Assembly (NCBI GenBank): GCA_012728375.1
Contig: JAAYFF010000041.1
Span: 1-64,000 of the forward strand
DNA: 64,000 bases
Reading direction: 5' to 3'
From: Bacillota bacterium
GTDB taxonomy: Bacteria > Bacillota > Dethiobacteria > DTU022 > UBA8154
A model generated the notes under the pieces. That model had not been told where the DNA came from. It saw only the letters and a program-made list of their open reading frames with translations, and did no database searches. The position numbers and the translations under genes were made by a program. Below, piece by piece: positions 45,500-55,700 of this stretch (position 1 is its first letter; the number at the start of each line of letters is the position of its first letter).

Positions 45500-47803
45500 A
45501 TGGCCGCCAAAAAAAATAAAAAAGTTAACGCTGCAGAAAAAAAGAAAACAGATGCTATTCTCAGCCAGGTAAAAGCAGTTATACTGATCGCTACAGCTGT
45601 TTTTCTGTTTGTTTGCCTTCAATTTACCGATCAAACGGGATTTTTGGGCACGGTGATAAATTTAATTTTTAAGACGCTTTTTGGTGAAGCAGCAATAGCA
45701 CTTCCATTTTTCTTTCTAATTGCCTCTTTGGGCTATTTTTGGCCTTATAAAATTGAAAATTTAAAAAACCGCCTTATCGGCCTGGCAATTGTTTTCGCTC
45801 TTCTGGTTATCTCTCTGCATCTTAGGGCTTTTTTGCAGGGACCCGCGGCTACCGGGTGGAAAAATATTTTTTTCTTAATGATGGAACTGGGCCTTTTACA
45901 ACAAGGGGGCGGGCTATTGGGAGCCCTGCTGACGACGGTTTTATTTTTTCTTTTTAAAGATTTGGGAAGTTATATTGTCATTACTGCCTTGGGCCTTATC
46001 GCTTTAATGTTGATAACGAACAATTCATTTTGGGAATTGTACAAAGGAGCGCGGGGTATTTTCGGCTTTGTTGGCAAGTTTTGCCAAAAATTTAACCGGG
46101 TATTAAGCTACGCGGGGGAAAGAAAAGAAACAGCTCAAGAAAGCAGTTATACAATTAAGGATTACGCCGCTTTTCAGCCTGTGGAAGAAGAGGGCGGAGA
46201 AGAGGTCGGCGCAGGCGGAAAGGAAAATAACGGCTTAATTGTTTTCCCGGCTGGAGAAGAGTTTAAAAACGAAGAAATCGGTAAAGAAGCAGATATTAGT
46301 AAAGAAAAGAGTGCTTCACCGCCGGAAGAAACCCCGGCAACCATTTCGCGGACTATTATTGAGAATAATGAGCCTTATGAAGGGTATAAAATTCCTCCGT
46401 TGGATTTGCTCACAAAAGTGAACAGGCTGCGGGATTATCAGCAGCAAAAGCTTATTCACGAGCGAGCCAAAGCGCTGGAAAACACTTTTGAAAGCTTCGG
46501 GGTAAAAGTAAGAATTAAAGAAGTGCTGACAGGTCCTGCTGTTACCCGTTATGAAATACAGCCGGAGACAGGTGTCAAGGTCAGCAAGATCCTGAGCTTA
46601 AGCGACGACCTTGCTTTAAATCTTGCTGCATCCGATGTTCGCATTGAAGCTCCGATTCCCGGAAAAGCAGCGATAGGAATAGAAGTTCCCAATAAAATCA
46701 TATCGCTGGTTTATTTGAGGGAAGTACTGGAAGACAGCGCTTTTCAGAATTCAGCATCCCCTCTGATAACCGGACTTGGTAAAGATATCACCGGTGTGCC
46801 TGTGTTTGCTGATTTAATTAAGATGCCGCACCTCCTTGTGGCCGGCTCTACCGGTTCAGGAAAAAGCGTCTGCATCAACTCTATTCTCTGCAGTATTCTT
46901 TTTAAAGCTCCTCCGTGGAAAGTGAAATTTTTATTGATTGACCCAAAAATCGTTGAGCTTAGCGTTTATAACGGTATCCCCCACCTTATTAGCCCGGTGG
47001 TGACGGAAGCGAAAAAAGCCTCGCAGGCCTTACGGGCTATGGTTAAGGAAATGGAAAGAAGGTATGAATTGTTTGCTCAGAGCGGTGTCCGGGATATCTC
47101 CAAATACAATGAAGCTTATGATGATTCCCTTCCGTATATTGTTGTAGTTATCGATGAGCTTGCGGATCTGATGATGGTCGCTCCTTCGGAAGTGGAAGAT
47201 TCCATCGTCAGACTGTCGCAAATGGCCAGGGCTGCCGGTATACATTTGGTTATTGCAACCCAGCGGCCGTCAGTGGATGTTATTACCGGTTTGATCAAGG
47301 CTAATATCCCCTCAAGGATTGCTTTTGCCGTTTCTTCCCAAATTGATTCCCGGACCATTCTTGATACAGGGGGGGCTGAGAAACTTCTCGGAAGAGGTGA
47401 TATGCTTTACCATCCCATAGGTTTACATAAAATGCTAAGGGTGCAGGGAGCTTTTATCAGCGAAAATGATATTGTAAAAGTTGTCGATTTTATTAAACAG
47501 CAGGAAAGCCCGCTCTATCAGCATTCTTTTTTAACCGAGGAAACAACGGAAGAAATAGTGGAAGAAGATACTGATATACTTTTGCCCGAAGCAATTGATT
47601 TAGTCCTGGAAACGGGACATGCATCCATTTCTCTTATCCAGAGGAGGTTTCGCATCGGGTATAATAGAGCGGCGCGTATTATTGACGATATGGAACGGCT
47701 CGGCATCGTAGGAAAATTTGAGGGAAGCAAACCCAGACAGGTCCTTGTTAGGGCTGATCAGGTTAAAGGAATTCTGGAAGGAAAAATTAAGGCTAAAAAC
47801 TAG
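45500..47803 (+). CDS. spoIIIE: DNA translocase SpoIIIE/FtsK
   Basis: This ATP-driven pump moves DNA across the division or spore septum. The 767-residue protein has four N-terminal membrane segments (about 25-175), an acidic linker (about 215-290), the alpha/beta motor with Walker A GSTGSGKS near 452-459 and Walker B-type VVIDELADLM near 550, and a C-terminal gamma winged helix (about 695-760) for polar DNA sequence recognition. ATG 45500 follows GAGGTTAAA. It precedes a RodZ-like gene, as in B. subtilis order. Confidence 0.95.
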   Translation: MAAKKNKKVNAAEKKKTDAILSQVKAVILIATAVFLFVCLQFTDQTGFLGTVINLIFKTLFGEAAIALPFFFLIASLGYFWPYKIENLKNRLIGLAIVFALLVISLHLRAFLQGPAATGWKNIFFLMMELGLLQQGGGLLGALLTTVLFFLFKDLGSYIVITALGLIALMLITNNSFWELYKGARGIFGFVGKFCQKFNRVLSYAGERKETAQESSYTIKDYAAFQPVEEEGGEEVGAGGKENNGLIVFPAGEEFKNEEIGKEADISKEKSASPPEETPATISRTIIENNEPYEGYKIPPLDLLTKVNRLRDYQQQKLIHERAKALENTFESFGVKVRIKEVLTGPAVTRYEIQPETGVKVSKILSLSDDLALNLAASDVRIEAPIPGKAAIGIEVPNKIISLVYLREVLEDSAFQNSASPLITGLGKDITGVPVFADLIKMPHLLVAGSTGSGKSVCINSILCSILFKAPPWKVKFLLIDPKIVELSVYNGIPHLISPVVTEAKKASQALRAMVKEMERRYELFAQSGVRDISKYNEAYDDSLPYIVVVIDELADLMMVAPSEVEDSIVRLSQMARAAGIHLVIATQRPSVDVITGLIKANIPSRIAFAVSSQIDSRTILDTGGAEKLLGRGDMLYHPIGLHKMLRVQGAFISENDIVKVVDFIKQQESPLYQHSFLTEETTEEIVEEDTDILLPEAIDLVLETGHASISLIQRRFRIGYNRAARIIDDMERLGIVGKFEGSKPRQVLVRADQVKGILEGKIKAKN

Positions 47804-47839
47804 AACGGCTGATCCTAAAGCGGGGAAAGGAGGATTGTT

Positions 47840-48658
47840 TTGCAGGAAATCGGCAATTTATTAAAAAAAGAACGTCAGGAAAAGGGGATAAGCCTGGAGG
47901 AAATCAGCCGGAAAACCAAAATCCAAGTAAGATATCTGCAAGCTCTTGAAGATGGCGACTTTTCCTGTTTTGCAGGCAAAGTCTATATTAAAGGGGCCTT
48001 GCGCAATTATGCCGAATCTATCGGAATTAATGCCGATGAGCTGATCTCATATTATGAGCGGAATGCTAGGGGGCAGGAGAACGACAAAGACAATGAAGAG
48101 AAAGTTGAGCTGTTTAAGGGCAAAGAAAGAAGGCCCCTCCCTTTTGTGGCGCTAATCTGGATAATCCTGCTGGCAGTTGTTTTTGGCGGAAGTATCTGGT
48201 ATCGCTTCCAGGGCGGTTCAAAGGGAGGCGAACAACCTCCGTCCCAGGGTGTTCCGAGCCTTGAAGGACAAATGGAAGAAGGCAGTGAAGAAGGGGAACC
48301 GGCAATTCCTTCCCCCGGTTTAGAAGAAGTTTTAGAAGAGCCTGAAGAATCTCCCCAGCTTGTTCAGTTGTCTTTCAGCAAAAGAGAAGCGGTGTATTTG
48401 TTAAGAGGCGTGGAAGAAATGGAGCCGGTTCTTTACTTTACGGAAAAGTGCTGGGTGGAAATTGAACAGGACGGAATTTTCGTGGAACAAAAAATCTGCT
48501 CAGCCGGCGAGGAGAAGGCTTTGCCGGAAGGCGGCAGCGAGGTTAAAATTCGTCTGGGATATCCACCGGGTGCCTGGTTGGAGGTAAACGGTTTAAAACT
48601 TAATGATTGGAACGAAATATCCAATGCTTTTAACGTTATAATAAAAAAAGATGACTGA
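47840..48658 (+). CDS. RodZ-like protein (HTH, one membrane segment, DUF4115)
   Basis: The 272-residue protein has an Xre-type helix-turn-helix domain of the HTH_25 kind (about 1-70, with KERQEKGISLEEISRKTKI-type sequence), a single membrane segment (about 98-117), an acidic linker (about 120-175) and a C-terminal DUF4115 beta domain (about 180-270). RodZ couples the MreB cytoskeleton to the membrane in rod-shaped cells; B. subtilis YmfM occupies the same place. The TTG start at 47840 follows AAAGGAGG. The role is inferred from architecture and position. Confidence 0.88.
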   Translation: MQEIGNLLKKERQEKGISLEEISRKTKIQVRYLQALEDGDFSCFAGKVYIKGALRNYAESIGINADELISYYERNARGQENDKDNEEKVELFKGKERRPLPFVALIWIILLAVVFGGSIWYRFQGGSKGGEQPPSQGVPSLEGQMEEGSEEGEPAIPSPGLEEVLEEPEESPQLVQLSFSKREAVYLLRGVEEMEPVLYFTEKCWVEIEQDGIFVEQKICSAGEEKALPEGGSEVKIRLGYPPGAWLEVNGLKLNDWNEISNAFNVIIKKDD

Positions 48659-48685
48659 CTTATAACATCTGATTGGAGCATTTAT

Positions 48686-50011
48686 ATGCCGAAAAGCTTT
48701 TTTTTAGTTTCTTTGGGATGTGCCAAAAATTTTGTTGACTCGGAAGTAATTGCCGGCAACCTTATTAAGGAAGGATATACTCTTAGCCCTAACCCCGGAG
48801 AGTCTCAAGTAGCAATTGTTAATACCTGCGCCTTTTTGCATGATGCCCGCGTTGAAGCGCTGGAAACCGTCAAAAAAATGGTCGATATTAAAAAGGCTCC
48901 CGCTTCCAGGCTGAAAACCATTATCCTGACGGGTTGCTTAACAAATTATTATAAAGAAACCGCTCTAAAGAAAATAATTCCGGAAATTGATCTGGTAGTG
49001 CCGTTTAAATATGCACAGCTGATTCCCTTATATTTACGAAATAAAAAGCTGCCTCCCGCAAATACATGGAAGCGCACTTTGACAAAAAATAACCGCTTTA
49101 TTACAGGTTCACCCCACTCGGTTTACGTTAAAATTGCTGAAGGTTGCAACAACAGATGTTCATATTGTTTAATTCCGTTTATTAGGGGGAAACTGCGCAG
49201 TAAGCCTATTGAGGATATTGTCTTTGAAGTTAAAGCTCTGCAAAAGCTGGGGGCAAAAGAAATTAATATTGTTGCCCAGGATACCACTGCTTATGGTAAG
49301 GATCGCTACGGCAAATTTATGCTCGTCCCCCTTCTGCAAAGAATTAGCCTCGTAAAAGGCATAAAATGGATTCGTTTGCTGTATGCTCAGCCGGATCGTA
49401 TTAAGGCTGATTTGATTGATCTTATTGCCGGAGAGGAAAAAATTTGTAAATACCTGGATATTCCCATTCAGCATATTGACCCCAAAATATTGCGCATGAT
49501 GGGAAGGACTGCCACACCGGAGAAAATTGTTGCCCTATATCAGATGATCAGGGAAAAGATCCCTTCTTCCGTTCTTAGAACTACCGTGATGGTAGGTTCT
49601 CCGGGAGAAGGGGAAGAGGAGTTTAACAATCTCCTTGCCTTCTTAGAGCGGTATCCCTTTGAAAGGGTGGGAGTCTTTCGTTTTTCACCTGAAAGAAAGA
49701 CCGCTGCTTATTCCCAGCGGCCAAGGGTAAGTCCCCATGTAGCCCTTCAAAGGGCGCAGGAAATAATGGGCAGACAAAAAGTACAGTCACGGCTTTTTAA
49801 CCGCAATTTGCTGGGAAAAAAACTGGAGGTTTTGGTTGACTCCTATGACGGGAAGAAAAAAATGCTTCAAGGAAGATATCAAGGCCAGGCTCCTGAAGTG
49901 GACGGAAAAGTATATGTTCCAAATTCTGCAGGAAAACCGGGGGAATTTATTCAGGTTAAGATTAACGGATGCGGGGATTACGATTTATTGGGTGAGAGGA
50001 TTATTATATAA
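48686..50011 (+). CDS. rimO: ribosomal protein S12 methylthiotransferase RimO
   Basis: RimO is a radical SAM enzyme that adds a methylthio group to Asp of ribosomal protein S12. The 441-residue protein has the UPF0004 domain (Cys10 in LGCAKN, NTCAF near 48, TGCL near 81), the radical SAM triad GCNNRCSYC near 149-157, and a C-terminal TRAM domain (about 370-435). GATTGGAG precedes ATG 48686. RimO rather than MiaB is supported by SLGCAKNFVDSE and the C-terminal region. A strong terminator follows. Confidence 0.94.
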   Translation: MPKSFFLVSLGCAKNFVDSEVIAGNLIKEGYTLSPNPGESQVAIVNTCAFLHDARVEALETVKKMVDIKKAPASRLKTIILTGCLTNYYKETALKKIIPEIDLVVPFKYAQLIPLYLRNKKLPPANTWKRTLTKNNRFITGSPHSVYVKIAEGCNNRCSYCLIPFIRGKLRSKPIEDIVFEVKALQKLGAKEINIVAQDTTAYGKDRYGKFMLVPLLQRISLVKGIKWIRLLYAQPDRIKADLIDLIAGEEKICKYLDIPIQHIDPKILRMMGRTATPEKIVALYQMIREKIPSSVLRTTVMVGSPGEGEEEFNNLLAFLERYPFERVGVFRFSPERKTAAYSQRPRVSPHVALQRAQEIMGRQKVQSRLFNRNLLGKKLEVLVDSYDGKKKMLQGRYQGQAPEVDGKVYVPNSAGKPGEFIQVKINGCGDYDLLGERIII

Positions 50012-50041
50012 TCGTGAGGAGCTTGTTACGGGTCTTTTTTC

Positions 50042-50066
50042 CCGGGCTTTTGCCCGGCTTTTTTTA
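50042..50066 (+). terminator. intrinsic terminator of rimO
   Basis: CCGGGC (50042-50047) / GCCCGG (50052-50057) with a TTTT loop and seven T; ends the spoIIIE-rodZ-rimO unit. Confidence 0.88.
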
Positions 50067-50181
50067 TATTCGGAAATTATCGGGGCAATATTAGCCGGCA
50101 GGATTATTTTATTAATATTGCTTTTACAGCCGGGTATTTGTTATAATAACTTATGTTAAGTTATTATGTAAACTTGCGGGG

Positions 50182-50721
50182 ATGGTTGCTTTGAGGGGAA
50201 GTACGTTCCGCTGGCCTGTTATGCTTATTGTTGCGCTCCTGACTTTCGGGGCTATCTTTGCATTTAACCTGTGGCACCAGCAGCGAATAATAAAAGAACC
50301 TCTTTTAGAAAGCCTCCAGCAAATGGACGGCGTTCAAAGCGTCGAGGTAAGCACGCAGGAACACAGTCAAAAAATGATCTATTTGGTCACTTTGTCCGAT
50401 GCGAACAATCTGCCGGCTGTATACAGTCAAATGGACGAACTTCTGCTGTCAACCTATCATAATAGAGATAATTATCTTTTATTATTAGCAGAAAACAGCA
50501 ATTCTTATCTGCAATCAGTTTATGAAAAAATACAATTTGCCTTAATGGAAGGCGAGAGGACAGGGAATTATACCGGGATGAACGAGGAAGTATCCCGATT
50601 GCTTGAACAGGAAGAGGACAAAGTTGACTATAGTCTCTGGGTTGATCAAGACAGAATATACCTTTTTCTTTCTTCCGGGTCAAATTACTTGTACAAGATA
50701 ATTCCCATTAAACCCTGTTGA
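50182..50721 (+). CDS. hypothetical single-pass membrane protein
   Basis: The 179-residue protein has one N-terminal membrane segment (about 11-29) and an extracytoplasmic domain of about 145 residues, with alternating charged helices and strands. I recognise no family. ATG 50182 follows CGGGG only weakly; TTG 50191 is also possible. It lies between the rimO terminator and an FtsH-like protease and ends 61 bases before that gene, so a shared unit is possible. Confidence 0.6.
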   Translation: MVALRGSTFRWPVMLIVALLTFGAIFAFNLWHQQRIIKEPLLESLQQMDGVQSVEVSTQEHSQKMIYLVTLSDANNLPAVYSQMDELLLSTYHNRDNYLLLLAENSNSYLQSVYEKIQFALMEGERTGNYTGMNEEVSRLLEQEEDKVDYSLWVDQDRIYLFLSSGSNYLYKIIPIKPC

Positions 50722-50782
50722 TATGGGACAAGTTTAATAGAGCAAAGAATATGTTTAGATTTTGCTTTGGAGGTTAATTTCC

Positions 50783-52282
50783 ATGCTAAAAGAAATTGGT
50801 GCGGGTTTAGCCCTCGGCATACTGGCCGGATTATTTGCCTTAGGATTTAATGTGTATCCTTTTCTACTTCTGATTGGGTTATTTTTTCTGCTTACCAGAG
50901 TAGCGGACATAAAAGGAAATAAACAATTTGTTCCGGTTAGTAACTCCAAGGCAAATACCAGGATATCATTTGAAGATATCGGCGGGCAAAATACAGCCAA
51001 GCGGGAGCTTCTTGAAGCCCTTGATTTTTTAAAAGTACCCGAGAAAATGAGTTCGCTGGGAATCAGGCCTTTAAAAGGTATACTTTTGGTTGGTCCGCCC
51101 GGGACCGGCAAGACGCTCCTCGCCAAGGCCGCGGCTTATTATACTGATTCCCTTTTTTTATCGGCGGCCGGAAGCGAATTTATCGAAATGTACGCGGGAG
51201 TTGGCGCCCAAAGAATCCGTCAGTTATTTAATCAGGCCAGGAACAGCGGGAAAAAAAGCAATAAAAAAAGTGCCATCATCTTTATTGATGAAATTGATAT
51301 CCTGGGAGCCAAAAGGGGAAGCGGCAGTTCTTCTCACCTGGAACATGAACAAACTTTGAATCAGCTCCTCGTGGAGATGGACGGCCTGAGCTTCAATGAT
51401 GAGATAAAGATCCTTTTAATCGGGGCGACCAACAGGGCGGACCTTCTTGACAATGCCCTGCTAAGGCCGGGACGTTTTGACCGGATTGTACAGGTTGAAC
51501 TTCCTGACCAGGAAGGAAGGCTGCAGATCTTGCAACTGCATACCAGGAACAAACCCCTGGCCGATGATGTTTGTTTAGAAAACATCGCTCGCGAGACTTT
51601 CGGTTTTTCCGGAGCCCATTTGGAAAGTCTTGCCAATGAAGCCGCGATTATTGCGCTCAGAGAAAAAAAGAAGTTTTTAGAAAACAGGCATTTTAGTGAA
51701 GCCATAGACAAGGTTATTATGGGGGAAAAAATAGACCGCCGTCCCGATAAGGAAGAGTTTTGGAGAATTGCTGTCCATGAAACCGGGCATGCCGTTGTCA
51801 GCGAGTGCATTCGTTCCTGCTCAGTTTCCACAATCACCATTATTCCCCGGGGTAAGGCCATGGGCTATATTAGGCAGACGCCGTCCAAAGACAGCTATAT
51901 TTCCACCAGAGAAGATATTGAGGAGCAGATTGCAATTTTGCTGGGGGGCGCCATCAGCGAAGAAGAGATTCTTGGCAGCCGCAGCACCGGGTCGTCAGGC
52001 GATTTTCAGCAGGCCGTCGAGCTGGCAAAAAAGATCATTTCAGCAGGCATGTCTTCTCTTGGCATTGTGAGTGTTGCCGATCTGCCAAGCGGTGTGCTGT
52101 ACGACAGTTTAAAAGAAATCCTGAATGCTCAGGAACAGCGCGTTCGGAGCATTATTCGAAAATACAGGAGTATGATCGAAAATGTGGCCCGGTATTTGCT
52201 TGAAAAAGAAAAGATTAGCGGGGCCTATCTGCGCAACATCCTTAAAGAACATGAGCAAAGAAGCAGAAATGAAGTTTGTTAA
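50783..52282 (+). CDS. short FtsH-like AAA+ zinc metalloprotease
   Basis: The 499-residue protein has two close hydrophobic segments (about 5-38) with only a few residues between them. The long extracytoplasmic domain of classical FtsH is thus missing. The AAA domain has Walker A GPPGTGKT at 104-111, Walker B IIFIDEID and second-region RPGRFDR. The M41 zinc site has HETGH (His332, Glu333, His336) and a third ligand candidate Asp407 in SGDFQQA, so proteolysis should be intact. ATG 50783 follows TTTGGAGG. It overlaps the next gene by about 30 bases. Its partner and substrates are unknown. Confidence 0.88.
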   Translation: MLKEIGAGLALGILAGLFALGFNVYPFLLLIGLFFLLTRVADIKGNKQFVPVSNSKANTRISFEDIGGQNTAKRELLEALDFLKVPEKMSSLGIRPLKGILLVGPPGTGKTLLAKAAAYYTDSLFLSAAGSEFIEMYAGVGAQRIRQLFNQARNSGKKSNKKSAIIFIDEIDILGAKRGSGSSSHLEHEQTLNQLLVEMDGLSFNDEIKILLIGATNRADLLDNALLRPGRFDRIVQVELPDQEGRLQILQLHTRNKPLADDVCLENIARETFGFSGAHLESLANEAAIIALREKKKFLENRHFSEAIDKVIMGEKIDRRPDKEEFWRIAVHETGHAVVSECIRSCSVSTITIIPRGKAMGYIRQTPSKDSYISTREDIEEQIAILLGGAISEEEILGSRSTGSSGDFQQAVELAKKIISAGMSSLGIVSVADLPSGVLYDSLKEILNAQEQRVRSIIRKYRSMIENVARYLLEKEKISGAYLRNILKEHEQRSRNEVC

Positions 52283-53690
52283 ATTTGCCTTAAAAAGTGT
52301 ATGCAGTGTGCTGCTTTTGTTGTTAGCCTTACATTTTCTAAGCCCGACCCTTTTTTCCGCGGGAGCTTTTGAATTTGACGCCTACGTAAAGATCTTCGGG
52401 CGAGGTAATACGGTTATTCATCTTCCTCCACTTGGGAAATTGATTGCGCAAACCCATCTGCCTCCTTTTGACCTGCACTTTACCTTGCAATATATAAATT
52501 TGCAGGAACTTAGCCATTTTCTAGGCAATTCAAACTTGGAAACCAATTGGCCCTTTCTTTTTTTAGAGCAAATAAAGGCGAGTTTAATTCGCTATGCGGG
52601 TTACTTCCTTTTGCTGGCATTTTTTCTGGGGGCGGGGAGTTCATTGCTCTGGTCCCAGGGAAAGATAAATAAAAAAGAGATGGGTATTCTGGGGTTTGTA
52701 AATGTTTTGGCCTTAGTATTTTTCATGCTCTTTGTCGTCTCCTTTTATGATTTCGGAGCTTTTAAGCATGTTGAGTACCAGGGAATTATTGAAGCAGCAC
52801 CTTTGGTTCTCAATGTACTGGAAAAAGGAATTGAGGTGATTGATAGCCTGGGAGTTCAGGTTTCCGGAGTTGTAGAAAATATTTCGGCACTGCATGATGA
52901 AATGGAAACGGATATTGCTGTTCAAAAAAATTCGGTAAAAGTTTTGCATGTTTCAGATATCCATAACAATCCCGCTGCTCTGGAGTTCATCCGGAGCATT
53001 GTGGAGACTTTTCAAGTAGATTTAATTATTGATACGGGAGACCTTGTTGATTACGGTACAGTCTTTGAAGCAGGGCGCTTTGCCGATTTTTTTGCCAGGT
53101 TAAGCATTCCTTATGTTTTTATCCCTGGAAACCACGAATCACCGCAGGTTGTGGACTATCTGAAGGGGTTGGAAAGTGTGATCGTTATTGAAGAGGGGAT
53201 TATCGAAGCCTCCGGTGTAAAAATTGCTGCCGTGGCAGACCCTTCTTCATATTCTCCGGGAATGGACGCAGCGGATGAAGAGGTCATGGAGGAAGCTGCA
53301 GAAAAACTGGCAGGTATGGTTAAAGACGGCGGACCGGTAGACATTATCGCCGCTCATAATCCGGACATATTTATGCATCTGAGAAAAGACGGGCGCCTCT
53401 TTCTCTGCGGCCATCTTCATGTTCCCATGATTAAACAGGAAGATGGGTACGTGGAGATTAATGCCGGAAGCACGGGGGCTTCCGGTGTCCGCGGTTTCAG
53501 GGACATGGATTTGACATTCAGCCTGGTACTCCTTTCTTTTGAATATTCAGAGCAAAATTTGGCTTTGAACCTGTATTCTGCAGATATGATTAAAATAAAA
53601 CATAATCCTCTAAATTACAGCCTTGAAAGGGTTCTTTTTAATATTCAGCCGGGTGAGCAGGAAACTGGCTATGAAAAAGATAATAATTAA
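52251..53690 (+). CDS. membrane metallophosphoesterase
   Basis: The protein of about 479 residues has an N-terminal membrane segment, then two more near 105-175, and a C-terminal calcineurin-like phosphoesterase domain (about 225-410). The metal motifs are DIHNN, DTGDLVDYG, GNHES, AAHNPD and GHLHVP. The start is uncertain: ATG 52251 and ATG 52269 are both possible within the end of the preceding gene, and neither has a clean binding site. The overlap suggests coupling to the FtsH-like protease. The membrane setting resembles YkuE-like phosphoesterases; the substrate is unknown. Confidence 0.82.
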   Translation: MSKEAEMKFVKFALKSVCSVLLLLLALHFLSPTLFSAGAFEFDAYVKIFGRGNTVIHLPPLGKLIAQTHLPPFDLHFTLQYINLQELSHFLGNSNLETNWPFLFLEQIKASLIRYAGYFLLLAFFLGAGSSLLWSQGKINKKEMGILGFVNVLALVFFMLFVVSFYDFGAFKHVEYQGIIEAAPLVLNVLEKGIEVIDSLGVQVSGVVENISALHDEMETDIAVQKNSVKVLHVSDIHNNPAALEFIRSIVETFQVDLIIDTGDLVDYGTVFEAGRFADFFARLSIPYVFIPGNHESPQVVDYLKGLESVIVIEEGIIEASGVKIAAVADPSSYSPGMDAADEEVMEEAAEKLAGMVKDGGPVDIIAAHNPDIFMHLRKDGRLFLCGHLHVPMIKQEDGYVEINAGSTGASGVRGFRDMDLTFSLVLLSFEYSEQNLALNLYSADMIKIKHNPLNYSLERVLFNIQPGEQETGYEKDNN

Positions 53691-53716
53691 GGGAAAGATT
53701 ATTCGAGGAGAATACA

Positions 53717-54298
53717 ATGCGGGCTTTTCTGGCTGTAAATTTGGACGAAAAGATGAGAGAAAAAGTTGCCGAGGTGCAGGAAAAGTTAAAAAAGCGTACC
53801 AGCGGTATCCGTTGGGTTAAACCCGAACTTTTACATCTCACCCTAAAATTTCTTGGGGATATCAGGGCAGAGGAGCTTAAGGCTTTTGAACAGCACCTTG
53901 AGAAAGCGGCAAGGGAAGTAGCGGCTTTTCACCTTACTTTTAACCGGCTCGGTGCCTTTCCCGGTTTGCGCAATCCCCGAGTCATCTGGATTGGGACGCA
54001 GACGGGAACCGCTCAATTGGTGCTTCTCGCTAGTAAAATTGAAAATATTTTTAAATCCACTGCAAACTTCCAATCCGCTTCAAATAAGGTTAAAGACACA
54101 ACCCCTTTTGTTCCTCACCTTACCATAGGCAGAAGACAAAAAAACTCCGACCTTCTTTTTCCCATGGAGATTTTTCGAGAGTCATTTGATTGTAAATATG
54201 CGCTCCATGTCGATCGTTTTTTTCTGATGCAAAGCACCCTTTATTCTTCCGGTCCTGTTTATACTCCGGTAAAAGAATTTTTGCTGGATTCTTTTTAG
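53717..54298 (+). CDS. thpR: RNA 2',3'-cyclic phosphodiesterase ThpR
   Basis: This 2H-family protein (LigT/ThpR) of 193 residues opens RNA 2',3'-cyclic phosphate ends; in vitro it can join 2'-5' RNA. The two HxTx motifs are HLTLKFLG near 36-43 and HLTIGRR near 135-141. The N-terminal MRAFLAVNL is typical. ATG 53717 follows CGAGGAG. Next to recA, the arrangement thpR-recA is common in Clostridia. CinA, often between them, is absent. Confidence 0.92.
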   Translation: MRAFLAVNLDEKMREKVAEVQEKLKKRTSGIRWVKPELLHLTLKFLGDIRAEELKAFEQHLEKAAREVAAFHLTFNRLGAFPGLRNPRVIWIGTQTGTAQLVLLASKIENIFKSTANFQSASNKVKDTTPFVPHLTIGRRQKNSDLLFPMEIFRESFDCKYALHVDRFFLMQSTLYSSGPVYTPVKEFLLDSF

Positions 54299-54393
54299 TA
54301 AGAAGGATTTTCCTTTTTTTTAAAGAATAGTAATAAAATCAGACAGGTGTTCAAAATAAGCTTACTACCGGGCCACTGCCGGGAGGTTTCAAT

Positions 54394-55434
54394 ATGGAGA
54401 AGAAAAAAGCTTTAGAAACGGCTTTATTACAGATTGAAAAACAGTTTGGCAAAGGATCGATTATGAAACTCGGATCCGAAGGGATTTGTAATATTGATGT
54501 TATTCCTACCGGAGCTTTATCTCTGGATATTGCTTTGGGTGTTGGAGGGCTGCCCAGGGGCAGAATAATTGAAATTTTTGGCCCGGAGTCTTCCGGTAAA
54601 ACAACGGTAGCATTGCATGTAATTGCCGAAGCGCAGAAGAGCGGAGGATTTGCCGCCTTTATCGATGCTGAACATGCCTTGGATCCCACTTATGCCAGGA
54701 ACCTGGGTGTAAATATCGATGAACTGCTGGTTTCCCAACCGGATACCGGAGAGCAGGCGCTGGAAATTGCCGAGATGCTGGTGCGCAGCGGGGCGATTGA
54801 TATTCTTGTCGTGGATTCCGTTGCGGCACTTGTCCCCAGGGCAGAGATTGAAGGGGAAATGGGGGACACCCATGTGGGTCTCCAGGCACGGCTCATGTCC
54901 CAGGCCATGAGAAAGCTTTCCGGGATTATCAGCAAGTCTCAAACAGTAGCTATTTTTATAAACCAGATTAGGGAAAAGGTTGGCGTTATGTTCGGAAACC
55001 CTGAGACGACTCCAGGTGGGCGTGCTTTAAAATTTTATGCTTCAGTCAGGCTGGATATCAGAAAACTTGAGCCGCTTAAACAAGGAAACGATATTATCGG
55101 TAGCCGGACCCGGGCAAAGGTTGTCAAGAATAAAGTGGCTCCCCCTTTTCGTCAGGCTGACTTTGATATAATTTACGGAAAAGGTATTTCCCGGGAAGGA
55201 TGTATTTTGGATCTGGCTATTGAAAGCGAGATTGTCAAAAAAAGCGGAGCCTGGTATTCATATGGGGAAGAGAGATTGGGGCAGGGTAAAGAAAATGTCA
55301 GGGAATTTCTTAAAAATAACCCCGAACTTTTTAAGTCTATTGAAAAACAAATTTCTACCTATTATAAACTTGGAGCCGGCACGGAAGACGGTTCTCCGGA
55401 AAAAGAGACAAAAGCGTCTCCGGACGTGGAATAA
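54394..55434 (+). CDS. recA: recombinase RecA
   Basis: RecA forms filaments on single-stranded DNA for homologous recombination and SOS induction. The 346-residue protein has Walker [10 protein letters not shown] near 66-74, the L1 loop [11 protein letters not shown] near 155-165, and [20 protein letters not shown] near 193-212. The acidic C-terminal tail is short. GGGAGG precedes ATG 54394. I found no convincing LexA box in the 90 bases before it. Confidence 0.98.
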   Translation: MEKKKALETALLQIEKQFGKGSIMKLGSEGICNIDVIPTGALSLDIALGVGGLPRGRIIEIFGPESSGKTTVALHVIAEAQKSGGFAAFIDAEHALDPTYARNLGVNIDELLVSQPDTGEQALEIAEMLVRSGAIDILVVDSVAALVPRAEIEGEMGDTHVGLQARLMSQAMRKLSGIISKSQTVAIFINQIREKVGVMFGNPETTPGGRALKFYASVRLDIRKLEPLKQGNDIIGSRTRAKVVKNKVAPPFRQADFDIIYGKGISREGCILDLAIESEIVKKSGAWYSYGEERLGQGKENVREFLKNNPELFKSIEKQISTYYKLGAGTEDGSPEKETKASPDVE

Positions 55435-55465
55435 CAATAAAAGGATACGGGTAAACCTTTCTCCC

Positions 55466-55495
55466 TTGACATAGTCGCTTCTTAGAGGATACAAT
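55466..55495 (+). promoter_or_regulatory. sigma-A-type promoter for rny
   Basis: A perfect TTGACA (55466-55471) and TACAAT (55490-55495) have an 18-base spacer. The start would be about 200 bases before rny, leaving a long AT-rich leader. Confidence 0.7.
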
Positions 55496-55700
55496 GAAAA
55501 AAGCCTGAGCATTTAAAGGCTTGAGATCTTAAAATAGAATTGACCATAATTAATGCTGATTGCATTTAATATATATTTTTAGAAAGATTAAGCTTCCATT
55601 TCTAAAAAAGAATTTGGCCATTTCTATTTTAAGCTGTTCATTTACAGCTTTATTTTTATGTTTAGAAGCAGAGACAATATCAGGAGGTGAAAATGGTTAG

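Noticed and set aside
54299-54393. A LexA/SOS box in front of recA.
   Set aside because: Only half-site-like TGTTC is present; no palindromic operator could be read.
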